Translations under genes and position numbers: made by a program
From: Phycisphaerae bacterium
GTDB taxonomy: Bacteria; Planctomycetota; Phycisphaerae; Phycisphaerales; SM1A02
DNA: 64,000 nucleotides
Direction of reading: 5' to 3'
Assembly: GCA_016795065.1 (NCBI GenBank)
Contig: JAEUIU010000086.1
Coordinates: forward strand, 1-64,000
Notes under the pieces: generated by a model
Told to the model about the DNA's origin: nothing
What the model saw: only the letters and a program-made list of their open reading frames with translations
Database searches by the model: none
In this document: piece after piece, positions 1 through 8,659 of the stretch
How positions within the stretch are numbered: position 1 is the stretch's first letter
Layout: each line of letters opens with the position of its first letter

Positions 1-171
1 TTCGCCCAGCCGGGGCAGATCGCCGATGGCCTTGCGGAGACAGTCCGCCGGCCCATCGCCGAGCGGATCTGGTTCGTGAACCAGGACAACTGGCTCTTGC
101 CCGCGGTCGAGACATGTCTTGAAGAGGCTTTTTCCTTCACCGACGCGATCCGAAGCCGTTTGGAATCGTGA
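1..171 (+). CDS. 3' end of an unidentified protein
   Basis: An open frame enters from the left edge of the window and stops at TGA 169-171, giving the last 56 residues of a protein that ends in RSRLES. It is the same strand as the sigma factor that begins 18 bases later, so the two could be cotranscribed. The fragment is mixed hydrophobic and charged with a helical look and no motif that I recognise. The codon use matches the neighbouring genes. The family cannot be named from this piece; the upstream sequence is needed. Confidence 0.5.
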   Translation, partial: FAQPGQIADGLAETVRRPIAERIWFVNQDNWLLPAVETCLEEAFSFTDAIRSRLES

Positions 172-189
172 GCGGTAGCATGGACCCGC

Positions 190-792
190 GTGGAGGTTCC
201 GAACACCCAAGTCACCCTGCTTCAGCGCCTCCGGAACCCGGCCGATGAGGGTGCGTGGACGCTGTTCGAGTCGCGCTACCGCGATCTGATAGTCCGCTTC
301 GCCCGCTCTCGCGGTCAGCAACAGGCGGATGCCGAGGACATTGCCCAGGCGGTCATGACCTCCCTCTGCGGGGCGTTTGGCCGATTCGAGTACGACCGCT
401 CACGCGGCAGGTTCCGGGACTACCTCTTTCGCTCGGTCCGCAACGCAATTGCGCGACATGCCGCAAAGCGGCGTCCAACGCCGGGTGATGGGCGGCTAGA
501 GGAAGTGGAGGCGCCGGTCGGTGCCGATGGCGAAACGTGGGGCCAGCAGTGGGAACGGGAGTGGGAGCGGGAGTGGGAAGATCACCACGTCCGCCTTGCC
601 CTGACCACGATTCGCCGGAGCTTCGAACCGATCAGCGTCACCGTGTTTGAGCGTTGCCTGCGGGGCGACGCGATTCGCGACATTGCTGCCGACACGGCGA
701 TGAGCGAGCAGGCGGTCCACAAGGTGAAGCAGCGGATTCGCGACCGGATGAAGGAACTCATCGCGGAGCAGATTCGCGACGAGGAGGAGTGA
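190..792 (+). CDS. ECF-type RNA polymerase sigma factor
   Basis: This 200-residue protein is an extracytoplasmic-function sigma factor. Region 2 is visible at about residues 25-95, including DAEDIAQAV, followed by RGRFRDYLFRSVRNAIA, which is the usual -10 recognition part. Region 4 lies at about 140-190 with a helix-turn-helix around IAADTAMSEQAVHKVKQRI. Between them is an acidic, Trp/Glu-rich linker (QQWEREWEREWED). The start is GTG at 190, chosen because region 2 begins soon after it. The kinase gene starts on the next base after its stop, so the two are probably translated together. Planctomycetes commonly pair ECF factors with Ser/Thr kinases instead of membrane anti-sigma factors. I infer that the kinase modulates this factor or acts in the same pathway. 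Confidence 0.88.
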   Translation: MEVPNTQVTLLQRLRNPADEGAWTLFESRYRDLIVRFARSRGQQQADAEDIAQAVMTSLCGAFGRFEYDRSRGRFRDYLFRSVRNAIARHAAKRRPTPGDGRLEEVEAPVGADGETWGQQWEREWEREWEDHHVRLALTTIRRSFEPISVTVFERCLRGDAIRDIAADTAMSEQAVHKVKQRIRDRMKELIAEQIRDEEE

Positions 793-3495
793 TTGGCGAG
801 TGACGATGCGAGCAGCCCAAACGAGAACTTCACGCCTGGGTCGGCGCTGGAGCCCGCGTTATCGCGATCGTTTGGTTTCGATGACGACGTCGACGCGTGG
901 GTAAAGCGTGTCGCCGAAGCCGTTCGCGAGCCGTCGCCGGAGGAACTTGGGACGATCGCGGGCTATCGCCTGCTCTCGGTTGTCGCCCGCGGCGGGCAGG
1001 GCACCGTCTACCGGGCCGTCGAACCCGGGACCGAACGCACCGTCGCGGTGAAACGCCTGCATCAGGATGGAGGCGGGACCTCTGCCAGGGCCCGGTTCGA
1101 CCGGGAGGCGGAAATCGTCGCCTCCCTGCAGCACCCTGGCATCGTGACATTGCTCGCTCGGCATGAGTCGGGCGAGCAGCGCATCCTGGTCATGGAGTGG
1201 ATCGACGGCAAGCCGCTCGACCGCTGGGCCGATGAATTGCGGGCCAGCAGCGTTGGCGGATCGCAGCGCACGATCGTGAGAAGTTGCGTCGCCTTGGCCG
1301 AGGCCATCGCCCACGCCCATCGCAACGGTGTGATTCACCGTGACCTCAAGCCCAGCAACGTGCTCGTGGACCAGGACGGACAGCCGCATGTCCTTGACTT
1401 TGGGCTTGCGCTCCCCTTTGGCGGCGATGCGACCGTGATTACCCAAGCCAGCGGTTTCCTTGGAACACCAAGCTACGCGGCTCCAGAGCAAGTACAGGCT
1501 CGACATGTCGACGCCCGAGCGGACGTGCATGCGGTTGGCGCCCTTCTCTATCGGGCACTGACAGGCTCTCATCCATTCGACGAGACGGCTTCGCTCCCTG
1601 AACTCTTCCGCCAGATCACCGAGACCGATCCGGCCCCGCCGTCGCGCGTTGTCTCGGGCATCGGACGCGACCTGAGCCTGGTGTGCATGAAGGCCCTCGC
1701 GAAGGAGCCCGATCGCCGATACGAGTCCATGGATGCACTCGCTGCCGATCTGCGCCGCTGGCTTGCGAACGAGCCCGTGCTTGCCCATCCGAACGAGCTT
1801 CGATACGTGCTCGGCAAGGCGATTGCGAGGCACCGCCTAGCGTTCGGCACAGCCATGGTCGCCATGGTGCTGCTGCTGGGCGCGACGTTCATCTCGACCT
1901 GGCTGGCCCTCTCGCTCTCGGTGGAGCGCGAAAATCTGCTGAATTCCAAGGCAGAAGAGCAGATCGCGAAGGTGGCCGCGGAGGCAGGGGCAAGAGAAGC
2001 AACCCGCCGCGCCCACGAGGCCGAGCGTTCTCGCGAGAGCGCCGAGCGGGCCCGTGACTTCCTGCAGGGCATCTTCACCGCCATGCGCGAGGCCGGCCTC
2101 GAGGACTCTCGCATCTCGGCCCAGTCGACGCTTGAGCTTGCCAGAAACATGCTTTCCCTCGAGGATCGTCCAGCCGCGATCGAGGGCGAGTTGCGCGAGA
2201 CGTTAGGCGGCGCATTCGACGAGCTCGGTGACGCCGCCGCCGCGGCCGAGGAGTACAGGCGGGCCGAGACACTCCTCGCAGGCTCGCCCGATGCCGACTT
2301 GGACGTGCTCGCCCATGCCCAACTCGGACTAGGTAAGCAGCTCGTCGCCCTCACGATGTTCTTGGAGGCCCAACGGCCGCTTGCCGCGGCAGCCGAGTGG
2401 TATCGCATGAACGGCGACGATTCCCGCTGCTCGGAGGCACTTCGACTTCTCGCCACGGCCCGAAAGGCAATCAGTGGGCCGACCGCCGCCCTCCCGCTCG
2501 CGGAAGAGGCCGTCGAGATGGCCCTGCGATCCGGAGATGGCCTGCGCACCGGATCGGCCATGAGTACGGTTGCCCTCTTTCAGGAGGAGCTCGGATTCGC
2601 GGCGGAAGCTTTCGAGACATCTCGAAACGGCGTGGACTGCCTTCGCGAGCGGGTGCATGACCGACATCCGGAACTGGCCCGAGCCCTGCACAACCATGCG
2701 TATCTGGGCCTGCTGGTCAGCCGCTTTCCCGAGTCGGTCGCTGCGGCGCGTGAATCGATTGCGATTCGCGAATCCAATTACGGGCCGCGGGCCGTCGCCA
2801 CGGTCGGCACGTTCAGCGTGCTTGTCCGCGCGATGGCCGGAGCGGGCCAGCGCGACCAAGCGATCGAACTCGGTCGCGAATTCATCGACGCTATTGCCGA
2901 CTCCGATGCCCATCGCTCGCGATACCTGAGCCTCTGCTATTTCTGGTTGCGCGTGCTTGAAGATCGGAAGGCTCAAACGGATTGGGTGGAGATCGCCGAA
3001 CGGACGAGACCGCTGGTCGATGAGTCACTTCGCCTGGAGGGCGCCTCGGGTAGCCGCACGGTCGATCTCATCCGGGTACGGGTGAGAACCGTGTCGCGAT
3101 TGGAAGGTCCCTCGGCGATTCGGGCGATGCTCCGCGACGAGCCGCAACGCTGGGCAATGCTGACCGGCGAGAACGAACTGGCTCCAGCACTCGCCAGGCT
3201 TGGAATTCTGCTCGGATGTTCGGATGTTCGGGCGTTGCCTCCGGCGGAACTGCTTGTGGAGGCAGAAACACTCGCTCCGACGCTCGAATCGATTCTCGCG
3301 CCGGATGCCATGCATCGGCTGGAGCTCCTCCGCATGCTCGGCGACGTGCGCGAACTGGGAGGTGATCTTCTGGGTTCGCTTCAGGCTCGCCGTGCTGCCG
3401 TCGCCATCGCCACGGCCCGCGCAGGTCCCGATGCTCGGGGCGTCGTTGGCCTGAGGCGGGCCATCGCTCGACTCGAGGAGATGGCCAGCCGCTGA
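793..3495 (+). CDS. Transmembrane Ser/Thr protein kinase with TPR-like C-terminus
   Basis: A 900-residue Hanks-type kinase. The glycine loop is at residues 65-72 (ARGGQGTVY), the ATP-binding lysine is K87 in VAVKRL, the catalytic loop HRDLKPSN is at 182-189, DFG at 202-204 and the APE-type motif at 230-232, so all catalytic residues are present. One membrane helix spans about 351-375, followed by a short charged coiled coil (380-425) and about 450 residues of helical repeats that look like degenerate TPRs. The topology predicts a cytoplasmic kinase and an outward-facing repeat domain that senses or scaffolds. The start is TTG at 793, directly abutting the sigma-factor stop (TGATTG) with no spacer, which implies translational coupling. 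The kinase assignment is firm; the repeat class and the ligand are inference. Confidence 0.9.
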   Translation: MASDDASSPNENFTPGSALEPALSRSFGFDDDVDAWVKRVAEAVREPSPEELGTIAGYRLLSVVARGGQGTVYRAVEPGTERTVAVKRLHQDGGGTSARARFDREAEIVASLQHPGIVTLLARHESGEQRILVMEWIDGKPLDRWADELRASSVGGSQRTIVRSCVALAEAIAHAHRNGVIHRDLKPSNVLVDQDGQPHVLDFGLALPFGGDATVITQASGFLGTPSYAAPEQVQARHVDARADVHAVGALLYRALTGSHPFDETASLPELFRQITETDPAPPSRVVSGIGRDLSLVCMKALAKEPDRRYESMDALAADLRRWLANEPVLAHPNELRYVLGKAIARHRLAFGTAMVAMVLLLGATFISTWLALSLSVERENLLNSKAEEQIAKVAAEAGAREATRRAHEAERSRESAERARDFLQGIFTAMREAGLEDSRISAQSTLELARNMLSLEDRPAAIEGELRETLGGAFDELGDAAAAAEEYRRAETLLAGSPDADLDVLAHAQLGLGKQLVALTMFLEAQRPLAAAAEWYRMNGDDSRCSEALRLLATARKAISGPTAALPLAEEAVEMALRSGDGLRTGSAMSTVALFQEELGFAAEAFETSRNGVDCLRERVHDRHPELARALHNHAYLGLLVSRFPESVAAARESIAIRESNYGPRAVATVGTFSVLVRAMAGAGQRDQAIELGREFIDAIADSDAHRSRYLSLCYFWLRVLEDRKAQTDWVEIAERTRPLVDESLRLEGASGSRTVDLIRVRVRTVSRLEGPSAIRAMLRDEPQRWAMLTGENELAPALARLGILLGCSDVRALPPAELLVEAETLAPTLESILAPDAMHRLELLRMLGDVRELGGDLLGSLQARRAAVAIATARAGPDARGVVGLRRAIARLEEMASR

Positions 3496-3547
3496 CGAGG
3501 CCTGCGATCGCCCGTTGGTGCGGGCACCCAGCCATGCCCCGTTCGCC

Positions 3548-4354
3548 TCAAACCGGGATCGCCCCGATGGCTGCGGCCATGCGACCGCTGACGGCGCCGT
3601 CTCGGCGGGCAGAGAAGAAGAGACCTCCGTTTCGATAGGTGCATATCGGCTCGCCGTCCGTTCGTTCTGCGGGCACGCCGGCGCGAAGAAGGAGGGCTTG
3701 GGCAGCGCGATGGCAATCGAGGTGCGGCCTGCTAGCGCCGGAACGGATGCAATGTCCAAGATCGGCGAGAACAAACTGTTCGGCTACCTCGTTCCCGACC
3801 TCATATGAATCGACGCCAATCGAAGGACCAATCGAAGCGATAAGCGACCGTCGCTCGGCCGCGGAAGGAGCCAGTGCGGCAAGGGCCGATTCGATGATTC
3901 CAGCCACGAGGCCTCGCCAGCCGGCGTGGATCGCCGCAACGCGGCCGGTACCCGGTGACGCGATCAGAATCGGAACGCAATCCGCGCAGCGCACCAGGAT
4001 CGCAACGTTCGGATCGTCCGAGACGAGGGCATCCGCTGGTTCGAGTGGACCGGAAGCGAGTTCCGCCTGAAGCGCCTCGCCCGACCCGATCGCGCGCGAG
4101 CCATGAACCTGACGAACGCGCACCGCACGTCGTGCGCGCAGCCCGCACGCATCGAGGAAGAGACCTGTGTTCCTCTCGATGCGTGCGGGCTCGTGATGTC
4201 GCAGTTCGTCGGGTGCGTCCTCAGGCAGGGCCGAGGACATGCCCAAGTTGAGCGAGTCAAACGGTGCGGGACTGGAGCCGCCCACCCGTGTCGAGAATCC
4301 ATGCGAGAAGCCGTATCTCGACAGCAGCGGGCTGGTCAGGACCCGGACCGTCAT
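3548..4354 (-). CDS. pgeF: Peptidoglycan editing factor / polyphenol oxidase family (YfiH)
   Basis: A 268-residue member of the YfiH/YlmD/LACC1 family. Family members bind zinc through two His and one Cys and act on purine nucleosides or remove misincorporated residues from peptidoglycan precursors. The ligands are visible here as QVHGSRAI, VRCADCVPIL and AIHAGWRGL, in the usual order and spacing. The N-terminal GFSTRVGGSSPAPFDSLNLG is also typical, and the length is normal. The ATG at 4354 overlaps the stop of the upstream winged-helix gene by four bases (ATGA), so the two are translationally coupled. It converges with the kinase gene across about 50 bases. The family assignment is strong; which of the reported activities applies cannot be read from the sequence. 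Confidence 0.92.
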   Translation of the reverse strand: MTVRVLTSPLLSRYGFSHGFSTRVGGSSPAPFDSLNLGMSSALPEDAPDELRHHEPARIERNTGLFLDACGLRARRAVRVRQVHGSRAIGSGEALQAELASGPLEPADALVSDDPNVAILVRCADCVPILIASPGTGRVAAIHAGWRGLVAGIIESALAALAPSAAERRSLIASIGPSIGVDSYEVGNEVAEQFVLADLGHCIRSGASRPHLDCHRAAQALLLRAGVPAERTDGEPICTYRNGGLFFSARRDGAVSGRMAAAIGAIPV

Positions 4355-4791
4355 CCGGCCACGGCGTAGATGCCGCCCGCCCGACCCTTCTTGCCTTCCT
4401 TCTTCGATTCGGTGCCGACCTTCTTTAGGACGCCGCCACGAACCAGAATGGTGAAGTTGAGATTGCGGGTATCACCGGCATCAGAGAAGTACTTCTTGAT
4501 CTGTGCAGTCGAAAGCTTTCCGCCCTTCGACGAGATGATCTTCCGTACTGCTTCGGCAACCGACATTCCCTGGTGCTTGCCGGGAGTGTTCGCGGCATTA
4601 CGTCGCGTGCGACGGGCGCCTGCGGGACGGCCGCGGCGCGGAGCGGGACCATCCAGTGCCTGAAGCTGACGCTCAAGGTCCTTGCGAACGACGGCGAGCT
4701 TGTCATCCACCGCGCTGCGAAGCTTCAGGAGCGCCGTGATGTCCAAGTCCGATTTCGCGACCTGTTCCAAAAGAGTTTCGATGCTGGCCAT
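4351..4791 (-). CDS. Putative nucleoid-associated protein: coiled coil, AT-hook, winged helix
   Basis: A basic protein of 146 residues in three parts. Residues 1-47 form an amphipathic helix or coiled coil resembling an H-NS-type oligomerisation segment. Residues 51-62 hold an AT-hook-like core (PRRGRPAG) in an Arg/Ala-rich stretch. Residues 76-146 look like a small winged helix (MSVAEAVRKIISSKGGKLS, then a basic loop and GGIYAVAG), comparable to histone H1-like or HARE-type domains. I chose ATG 4791 because the homologous-looking part starts there; upstream in-frame ATGs at 4809 and 4860 are possible, and 4809 has GAGGAG only a few bases away. It overlaps pgeF by four bases. DNA binding and bridging is inferred from the architecture; no family name is certain. 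Confidence 0.6.
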   Translation of the reverse strand: MASIETLLEQVAKSDLDITALLKLRSAVDDKLAVVRKDLERQLQALDGPAPRRGRPAGARRTRRNAANTPGKHQGMSVAEAVRKIISSKGGKLSTAQIKKYFSDAGDTRNLNFTILVRGGVLKKVGTESKKEGKKGRAGGIYAVAG

Positions 4792-5276
4792 AGTCGTGTG
4801 TGTCTCCATGCTCCTCTTCAGAAGGAGCGAGATCATGATACGACGGATCACGAATCTCAATTGATATGCGCGCCGCTTCCGCCGTAAATGGGCGAAATTG
4901 GCAGGCGAATGTGGGTGCTTTCACGCAAGGTGCGCGCGCTTGCTAACGCTTACCCTTGCTCAAGGGTCCACAAATTCAGGCATTCGCCTGCGTTGCTTTT
5001 TGTTCGGCCCACTCGATTGCTAGTGTCTGCGTCGAGCGCAACCGCGACAGGCTGCCGTCGCGACACGAACCCAGACCGGCACTCGTGGATCTCATCGGGG
5101 CCGTCGACGCTGTCCGATCGCTTGCTCCAAACCCTCCACAGAGCGAGAGTTGTAGCAGCAATTCGAGAGGTGGGTGATTTCCACCATTTTCCCTCAAGGC
5201 GTCTCACGCGTTGCGTCCTGGCGTGCATTTTGAGCCGACGAAGACAAGGCCTTCAGATCGGCCCTCGGAAGGAACC
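4792..5276. promoter_or_regulatory. Divergent intergenic region with inverted repeats
   Basis: This is the longest gene-free stretch in the window (485 bases), between the divergent nucleoid-type gene (-) and the HTH gene (+). It must hold promoters for both. It contains a perfect 10-base inverted repeat (4901-4910 and 4982-4991) enclosing a 7-base stem (4952-4958 and 4961-4967), listed separately as a possible RNA. From 5002 to 5260 I see no convincing open frame or further symmetric element. The ribosome-binding site for the + gene, GGAAGGAA, is at 5267-5274. Confidence 0.5.
4901..5001 (+). ncRNA. Candidate structured small RNA
   Basis: A perfect 10-base stem (GCAGGCGAAT 4901-4910 with ATTCGCCTGC 4982-4991) closes a roughly 70-base loop that contains a second perfect hairpin (ACCCTTG 4952-4958, CAAGGGT 4961-4967). 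Five T residues follow at 4997-5001, as expected at the end of a + strand transcript. A weak promoter-like pair, TTGATA at 4861-4866 and GTAAAT at 4884-4889, would place the start close to 4900. No + strand gene lies upstream within 1.4 kb that would need this as a terminator. It matches no RNA family that I recognise. It could instead be a regulatory fold in the leader of the minus-strand gene, although no T-run follows it in that direction. Confidence 0.3.
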
Positions 5277-5936
5277 ATGAACCGAGACTCCTCTCAGTCA
5301 GAACCTGATCGTCCTCGCGCACGTCGAATGGGACAAGCTCCTTCGCCTTCCGAAGGGGGCGATTCCACTCCGCCTTCATCACCCCCGGCGGCCTTCACGC
5401 CGGGCCATTTGCTTCCAAGCAACATGACCGGCATGTCGTCGGCATCCTGCGACGGCTCACTCATGACGCTTGAGCAAGCGGCGGTGCAAGCCGGCGTCTC
5501 CGTCCGAACTCTGGCTCGCTATCGGAAGAGCGGCGCCTTGGAGGTTGTGAAGGTCGGCCGGCGGGTCCTGTGCACCCTGGATGCGATCCAGCGAGCCCTG
5601 GTTCGGCGGTCACTTCAACAACTGTGGCGCGACATCGTCGATCCAACCCGCGAGAGCGATCCCCTGCTGGAGTGGCTTGAAGACCTCCAGGATCTCGCCG
5701 AAGCGAGCCCGGGATACGAATCTCCCAGGGTGCATCGGGCGTACATCGACGAGCTGAGCTCCCGTCACCCCACTTTCGCGGTTCGCGACTACACGGTCCA
5801 ACACCTTCAGGCCGTTGCAACAGCACTGGAAGAGAAGGGCTGCCAACTCGAGTGCGCCCGTCACCTGATGACGTTTCCGCCATCGACGACGGTTATTGAT
5901 GCCCTTAGAGGATTGCATCAACGATTGGGTCCGTGA
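5277..5936 (+). CDS. MerR/excisionase-type helix-turn-helix protein
   Basis: A 219-residue protein. Residues 1-60 are Ser/Pro-rich and probably disordered. Residues 62-108 form a MerR-like winged helix-turn-helix (MTLEQAAVQAGVSVRTLARY, then VVKVGRRVLCTLDAIQRAL), as in excisionase-family DNA-binding domains. The C-terminal half is helical and acidic and unassigned. ATG 5277 is chosen for its strong GGAAGGAA ribosome-binding site; an upstream in-frame start at 5211 lacks one. No integrase or phage gene is nearby, so a role as an excisionase is not supported and a transcription regulator is more likely. The stop codon sits in the loop of a perfect hairpin (5923-5949). Confidence 0.7.
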   Translation: MNRDSSQSEPDRPRARRMGQAPSPSEGGDSTPPSSPPAAFTPGHLLPSNMTGMSSASCDGSLMTLEQAAVQAGVSVRTLARYRKSGALEVVKVGRRVLCTLDAIQRALVRRSLQQLWRDIVDPTRESDPLLEWLEDLQDLAEASPGYESPRVHRAYIDELSSRHPTFAVRDYTVQHLQAVATALEEKGCQLECARHLMTFPPSTTVIDALRGLHQRLGP

Positions 5937-5949
5937 CCCGGACCCAATC
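5923..5949 (+). terminator. Hairpin enclosing a stop codon
   Basis: A perfect 11-base inverted repeat, GATTGGGTCCG (5923-5933) and CGGACCCAATC (5939-5949), with the TGA stop of the HTH gene (5934-5936) in its 5-base loop. There is no T-run, so it is more likely an mRNA 3'-end or stability structure, or a protein-binding site, than a simple intrinsic terminator. It is the first of three stem-loops before 6134. Confidence 0.45.
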
Positions 5950-6089
5950 ACCGAAGTCAATCTCGGTAATCAGGTTTCCTCCTAAGGCGAACCACGACTC
6001 GCGCCCCATCTTGGCAGATTTTGTCCGACTGGGTTGATGTACCCACGGCAATAGCCGAAAGAGTACACTCAACCAACACTCCTTTCGCG

Positions 6090-6134
6090 AAGGGGTACGG
6101 ACAAGCCGATCTGTCCGTGCCCCTTCATTTTTTT
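6090..6134 (+). terminator. Intrinsic terminator
   Basis: A 14-base stem (6090-6103 with 6112-6125; one mismatch or wobble at the centre, AAGGGGTACGGACA against TGTCCGTGCCCCTT) and an 8-base loop, followed by CA and seven T residues. This is a classical rho-independent terminator for + transcription from the HTH gene. A weaker imperfect stem-loop (6032-6042 with 6063-6074) precedes it. Read from the other strand, the same stem lies just after the stop of the metalloprotease gene and may help to end that transcript as well. Confidence 0.8.
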
Positions 6135-6148
6135 CCGCCGCAGTCGCG

Positions 6149-8428
6149 TCAGGAGAAGGCGCCCAGCAGGATCGCTAGGTCGCTTGCACCAACCGATCCG
6201 CTCAGGTCGAGGTCTGCAAATGAGTCGTTGGCCCACTCTCCAAGAAGGATCGAGAGGTCAGCGGCATTCACTGCACCGTCGGCGTTCAGGTCGGGAGAGC
6301 GAACAGCCCTCGCGGCAACGATGACCTTGATGACCTTCAAGGTTGAAAGCCCGGAGCTATCCGTTCCCTTCAGGGTGAGATTGTGAGCGCCCACCGAGAG
6401 GTTGCCGCTCGTAAAGAGCCGGCCCGTGCCGACCGGCCCATCGATATCCGAGGTCCATTCAATGGAGGATTCCGGCAACAACCGGTCCTCCATGTCCCAT
6501 GCGGAGGCCTGGAAGACCACCGACGCGTGCTGTGGAACGGTGATGTTGTCGTTTGGGCTGACGATGTGGACATCTGGAGGGGAGCCAATCCCAAGCATCA
6601 TGCCCTGCGGGAACTCGACGTCGCTTTGATTGAGGCCGTCGCTCACCCGCAGCTTCAATCTCCCGTTCGGGCCAACTGACTGTGGAAGGTTGGCGGTGGA
6701 GAACCTGGTTCGCTCCTCCGTCCCAGTGCCGACACGCTGCGATACCACCACGGGATACCACGCCGTCCCACCGTCGGGGCTATACAAAAGCGCTGCCTCC
6801 ATCCTGTCCCCGTCCGCGTCGGACGCGGCCCATGCGACTTCGACCTCGCCTGCGAGCGCCTCGCCCGGCTTGTCGTCTGGAAGGGGCCCGCCGGCATCAA
6901 TGACTCCAGTTGGGGCGATCGACATGATCGAGGCCACAGGAGCGTTCGGACTGCGGAGCTGGCGAGCCAAGAGGGCGCCACTCTTCACGTCTCGAATCTC
7001 TACGCGTGCTATCCACTGGCTGGCGATCGACTCGGGAAGCGTGACGTAGACCGGCGTTCGCTCGAGCTGACCGGTCCCCGCACAACTCTCCATGAGCGAA
7101 TCGGTGCGGATGCGCAGCTTGCTCAGGAGCCGACCCGCCGCCGAATAGGCACGGACCTCAGCATCACCCATAGGGTCGTTCACGGTCGGCAGCGCCGAAT
7201 CGAGTCGAAGAGACGGCTGCAGTGTCATCACTCCTCTGGCCCGGTGATACTCCCCCGCGAGCCGAATGCACTGCATCTCGCCGCTTGTTCCTGCGCTGCT
7301 CGCGGCATCGCTGGCTCCGCCCTCCCCTTCGCCTTCGCCTCCTGCGGCAGCGCATGCCGCTCGCGAATCACCAATGCAATCATTGAACGTCACCGCCGCA
7401 ACCCACGCCTCGTTGGTGAGCAAGCCCGCGAACATCACATCCTTCTTTGATGTCGGCATCACGGACGCGAGGTTGAGCGGGTCCTTGAGTCCGTTCACGA
7501 CGTCAAAGCCGATCGTTGCGATCGACGATGAGTTGTGCTGCTGGCCCCAGAGGTGCCCGACCTCGTGGGCGAAGGTCCGCTGGAATCGGTTCTCCTCGGA
7601 GTTCCCGAACGCAGCGGCCCCGGGGATGCCGATCGCCTGTCCATTGCCGCTGTATGGGTTGCCAGGAAGCCAACCGTAGATGAACTCCGGCTTTGGGTAA
7701 CCAGCAGCCGGAATCGTGATATTGCGGATGTCGTTGAGTGTCGACAGGAGCGTGTTGTTCGAACTGTTGATGTTCGAGTTCCACGTGAGCGCGCCCAGCG
7801 GCGAGCGGTGGTAATTCCAGTCACCAGTCTTGTAGATCCCGCGAAGAAAGGCGTCGCCGACCCCGGGCTCAATCATCCACAGTGGCGGTTCTCCGCCTCC
7901 TGGCGTGTAGTTCACCGAGACGTAGGCGAGCTCCACCATCTTTCGACAGACAAAGTTCTTGTCGAGGAGTTGCCCGGAGTTGTTGGAGTAGTTGGTTTCC
8001 AGCACCTTGTGCAGCGGGTTCACGATGACGACGAAGTCGACATCTCCCGATTGCGGAGGCACGCAAAGAAAGTTGAGGGTGTCGTTCTCGTTGGCCAAGT
8101 TGGGCGCGAGCGGCGCGGTGATCGGCCCGTTCGATGAAAAGAATGGCGACCCCGGAATCTCAACGCCATTGGCGTAAATCCGCAGCTCCGCATCGACATT
8201 CGGGACAGCCGCCGCGGATCCGGCAACGCCCACCTTCACCCGGACGACCGTCGCGTTCTTCGCGACAAGCGTCATCGACCCGGAGTTGATCGCCTGATTC
8301 ACCTCCACTGAGCTCACCGTCAGGTCGACGGCGGAGGCGCTTGCCACGAGAAGGGTCGGTGCGAGAGCCGTGATGGAACCGATCAGCCCGACGCAATGGC
8401 CGTAACAGCTTGAACGAGAGTTAAGCAC
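6149..8428 (-). CDS. Secreted metzincin-type metalloprotease with dockerin-like C-terminus
   Basis: A 759-residue exported protein. The zinc site HEVGHLWGQQH (about residues 288-298) is the full metzincin signature with three His and the catalytic Glu, and SVMP downstream is a candidate Met-turn. The N-terminus has a signal sequence ending near VASASA. It is followed by a CARDB-like beta domain (KNATVVRVKVGV...) and, after the protease, by two Ig-like beta domains. The last 50 residues are two dockerin-like EF-hand motifs (DLNADGAVNAADLSILLGEW and a second copy). I chose GTG 8428 because GAGGAG lies nine bases upstream and the signal sequence begins there; an ATG at 8470 is in frame without a clear ribosome-binding site. 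The substrate is unknown. It is likely surface-attached or extracellular. Confidence 0.85.
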   Translation of the reverse strand: MLNSRSSCYGHCVGLIGSITALAPTLLVASASAVDLTVSSVEVNQAINSGSMTLVAKNATVVRVKVGVAGSAAAVPNVDAELRIYANGVEIPGSPFFSSNGPITAPLAPNLANENDTLNFLCVPPQSGDVDFVVIVNPLHKVLETNYSNNSGQLLDKNFVCRKMVELAYVSVNYTPGGGEPPLWMIEPGVGDAFLRGIYKTGDWNYHRSPLGALTWNSNINSSNNTLLSTLNDIRNITIPAAGYPKPEFIYGWLPGNPYSGNGQAIGIPGAAAFGNSEENRFQRTFAHEVGHLWGQQHNSSSIATIGFDVVNGLKDPLNLASVMPTSKKDVMFAGLLTNEAWVAAVTFNDCIGDSRAACAAAGGEGEGEGGASDAASSAGTSGEMQCIRLAGEYHRARGVMTLQPSLRLDSALPTVNDPMGDAEVRAYSAAGRLLSKLRIRTDSLMESCAGTGQLERTPVYVTLPESIASQWIARVEIRDVKSGALLARQLRSPNAPVASIMSIAPTGVIDAGGPLPDDKPGEALAGEVEVAWAASDADGDRMEAALLYSPDGGTAWYPVVVSQRVGTGTEERTRFSTANLPQSVGPNGRLKLRVSDGLNQSDVEFPQGMMLGIGSPPDVHIVSPNDNITVPQHASVVFQASAWDMEDRLLPESSIEWTSDIDGPVGTGRLFTSGNLSVGAHNLTLKGTDSSGLSTLKVIKVIVAARAVRSPDLNADGAVNAADLSILLGEWANDSFADLDLSGSVGASDLAILLGAFS

Positions 8429-8659
8429 GCGAGACGACTCCTCTAGGGCCGCGAACGTCAGTGGCGGCATTCGAATGAAACAGACCGCTCGCTGGACCTC
8501 GGTCTGCGTCGCGGTGTCTTCTGAATATAGGGCTTCACGGAACGAAGTCAGGCGGGCGCTTGCGATTCACACGAAAACCCGGGTAAGCAAGACCAATCGT
8601 GAGGTATCCGCCCCTCGCAGGACACCTGATTCTCAGCCGCGCTGTTACGGTTTGATCGA

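Noticed and set aside
5277..5936. Excisionase of a mobile element
   Set aside because: The DNA-binding domain is excisionase-like, but there is no integrase, attachment repeat or phage gene in the vicinity.
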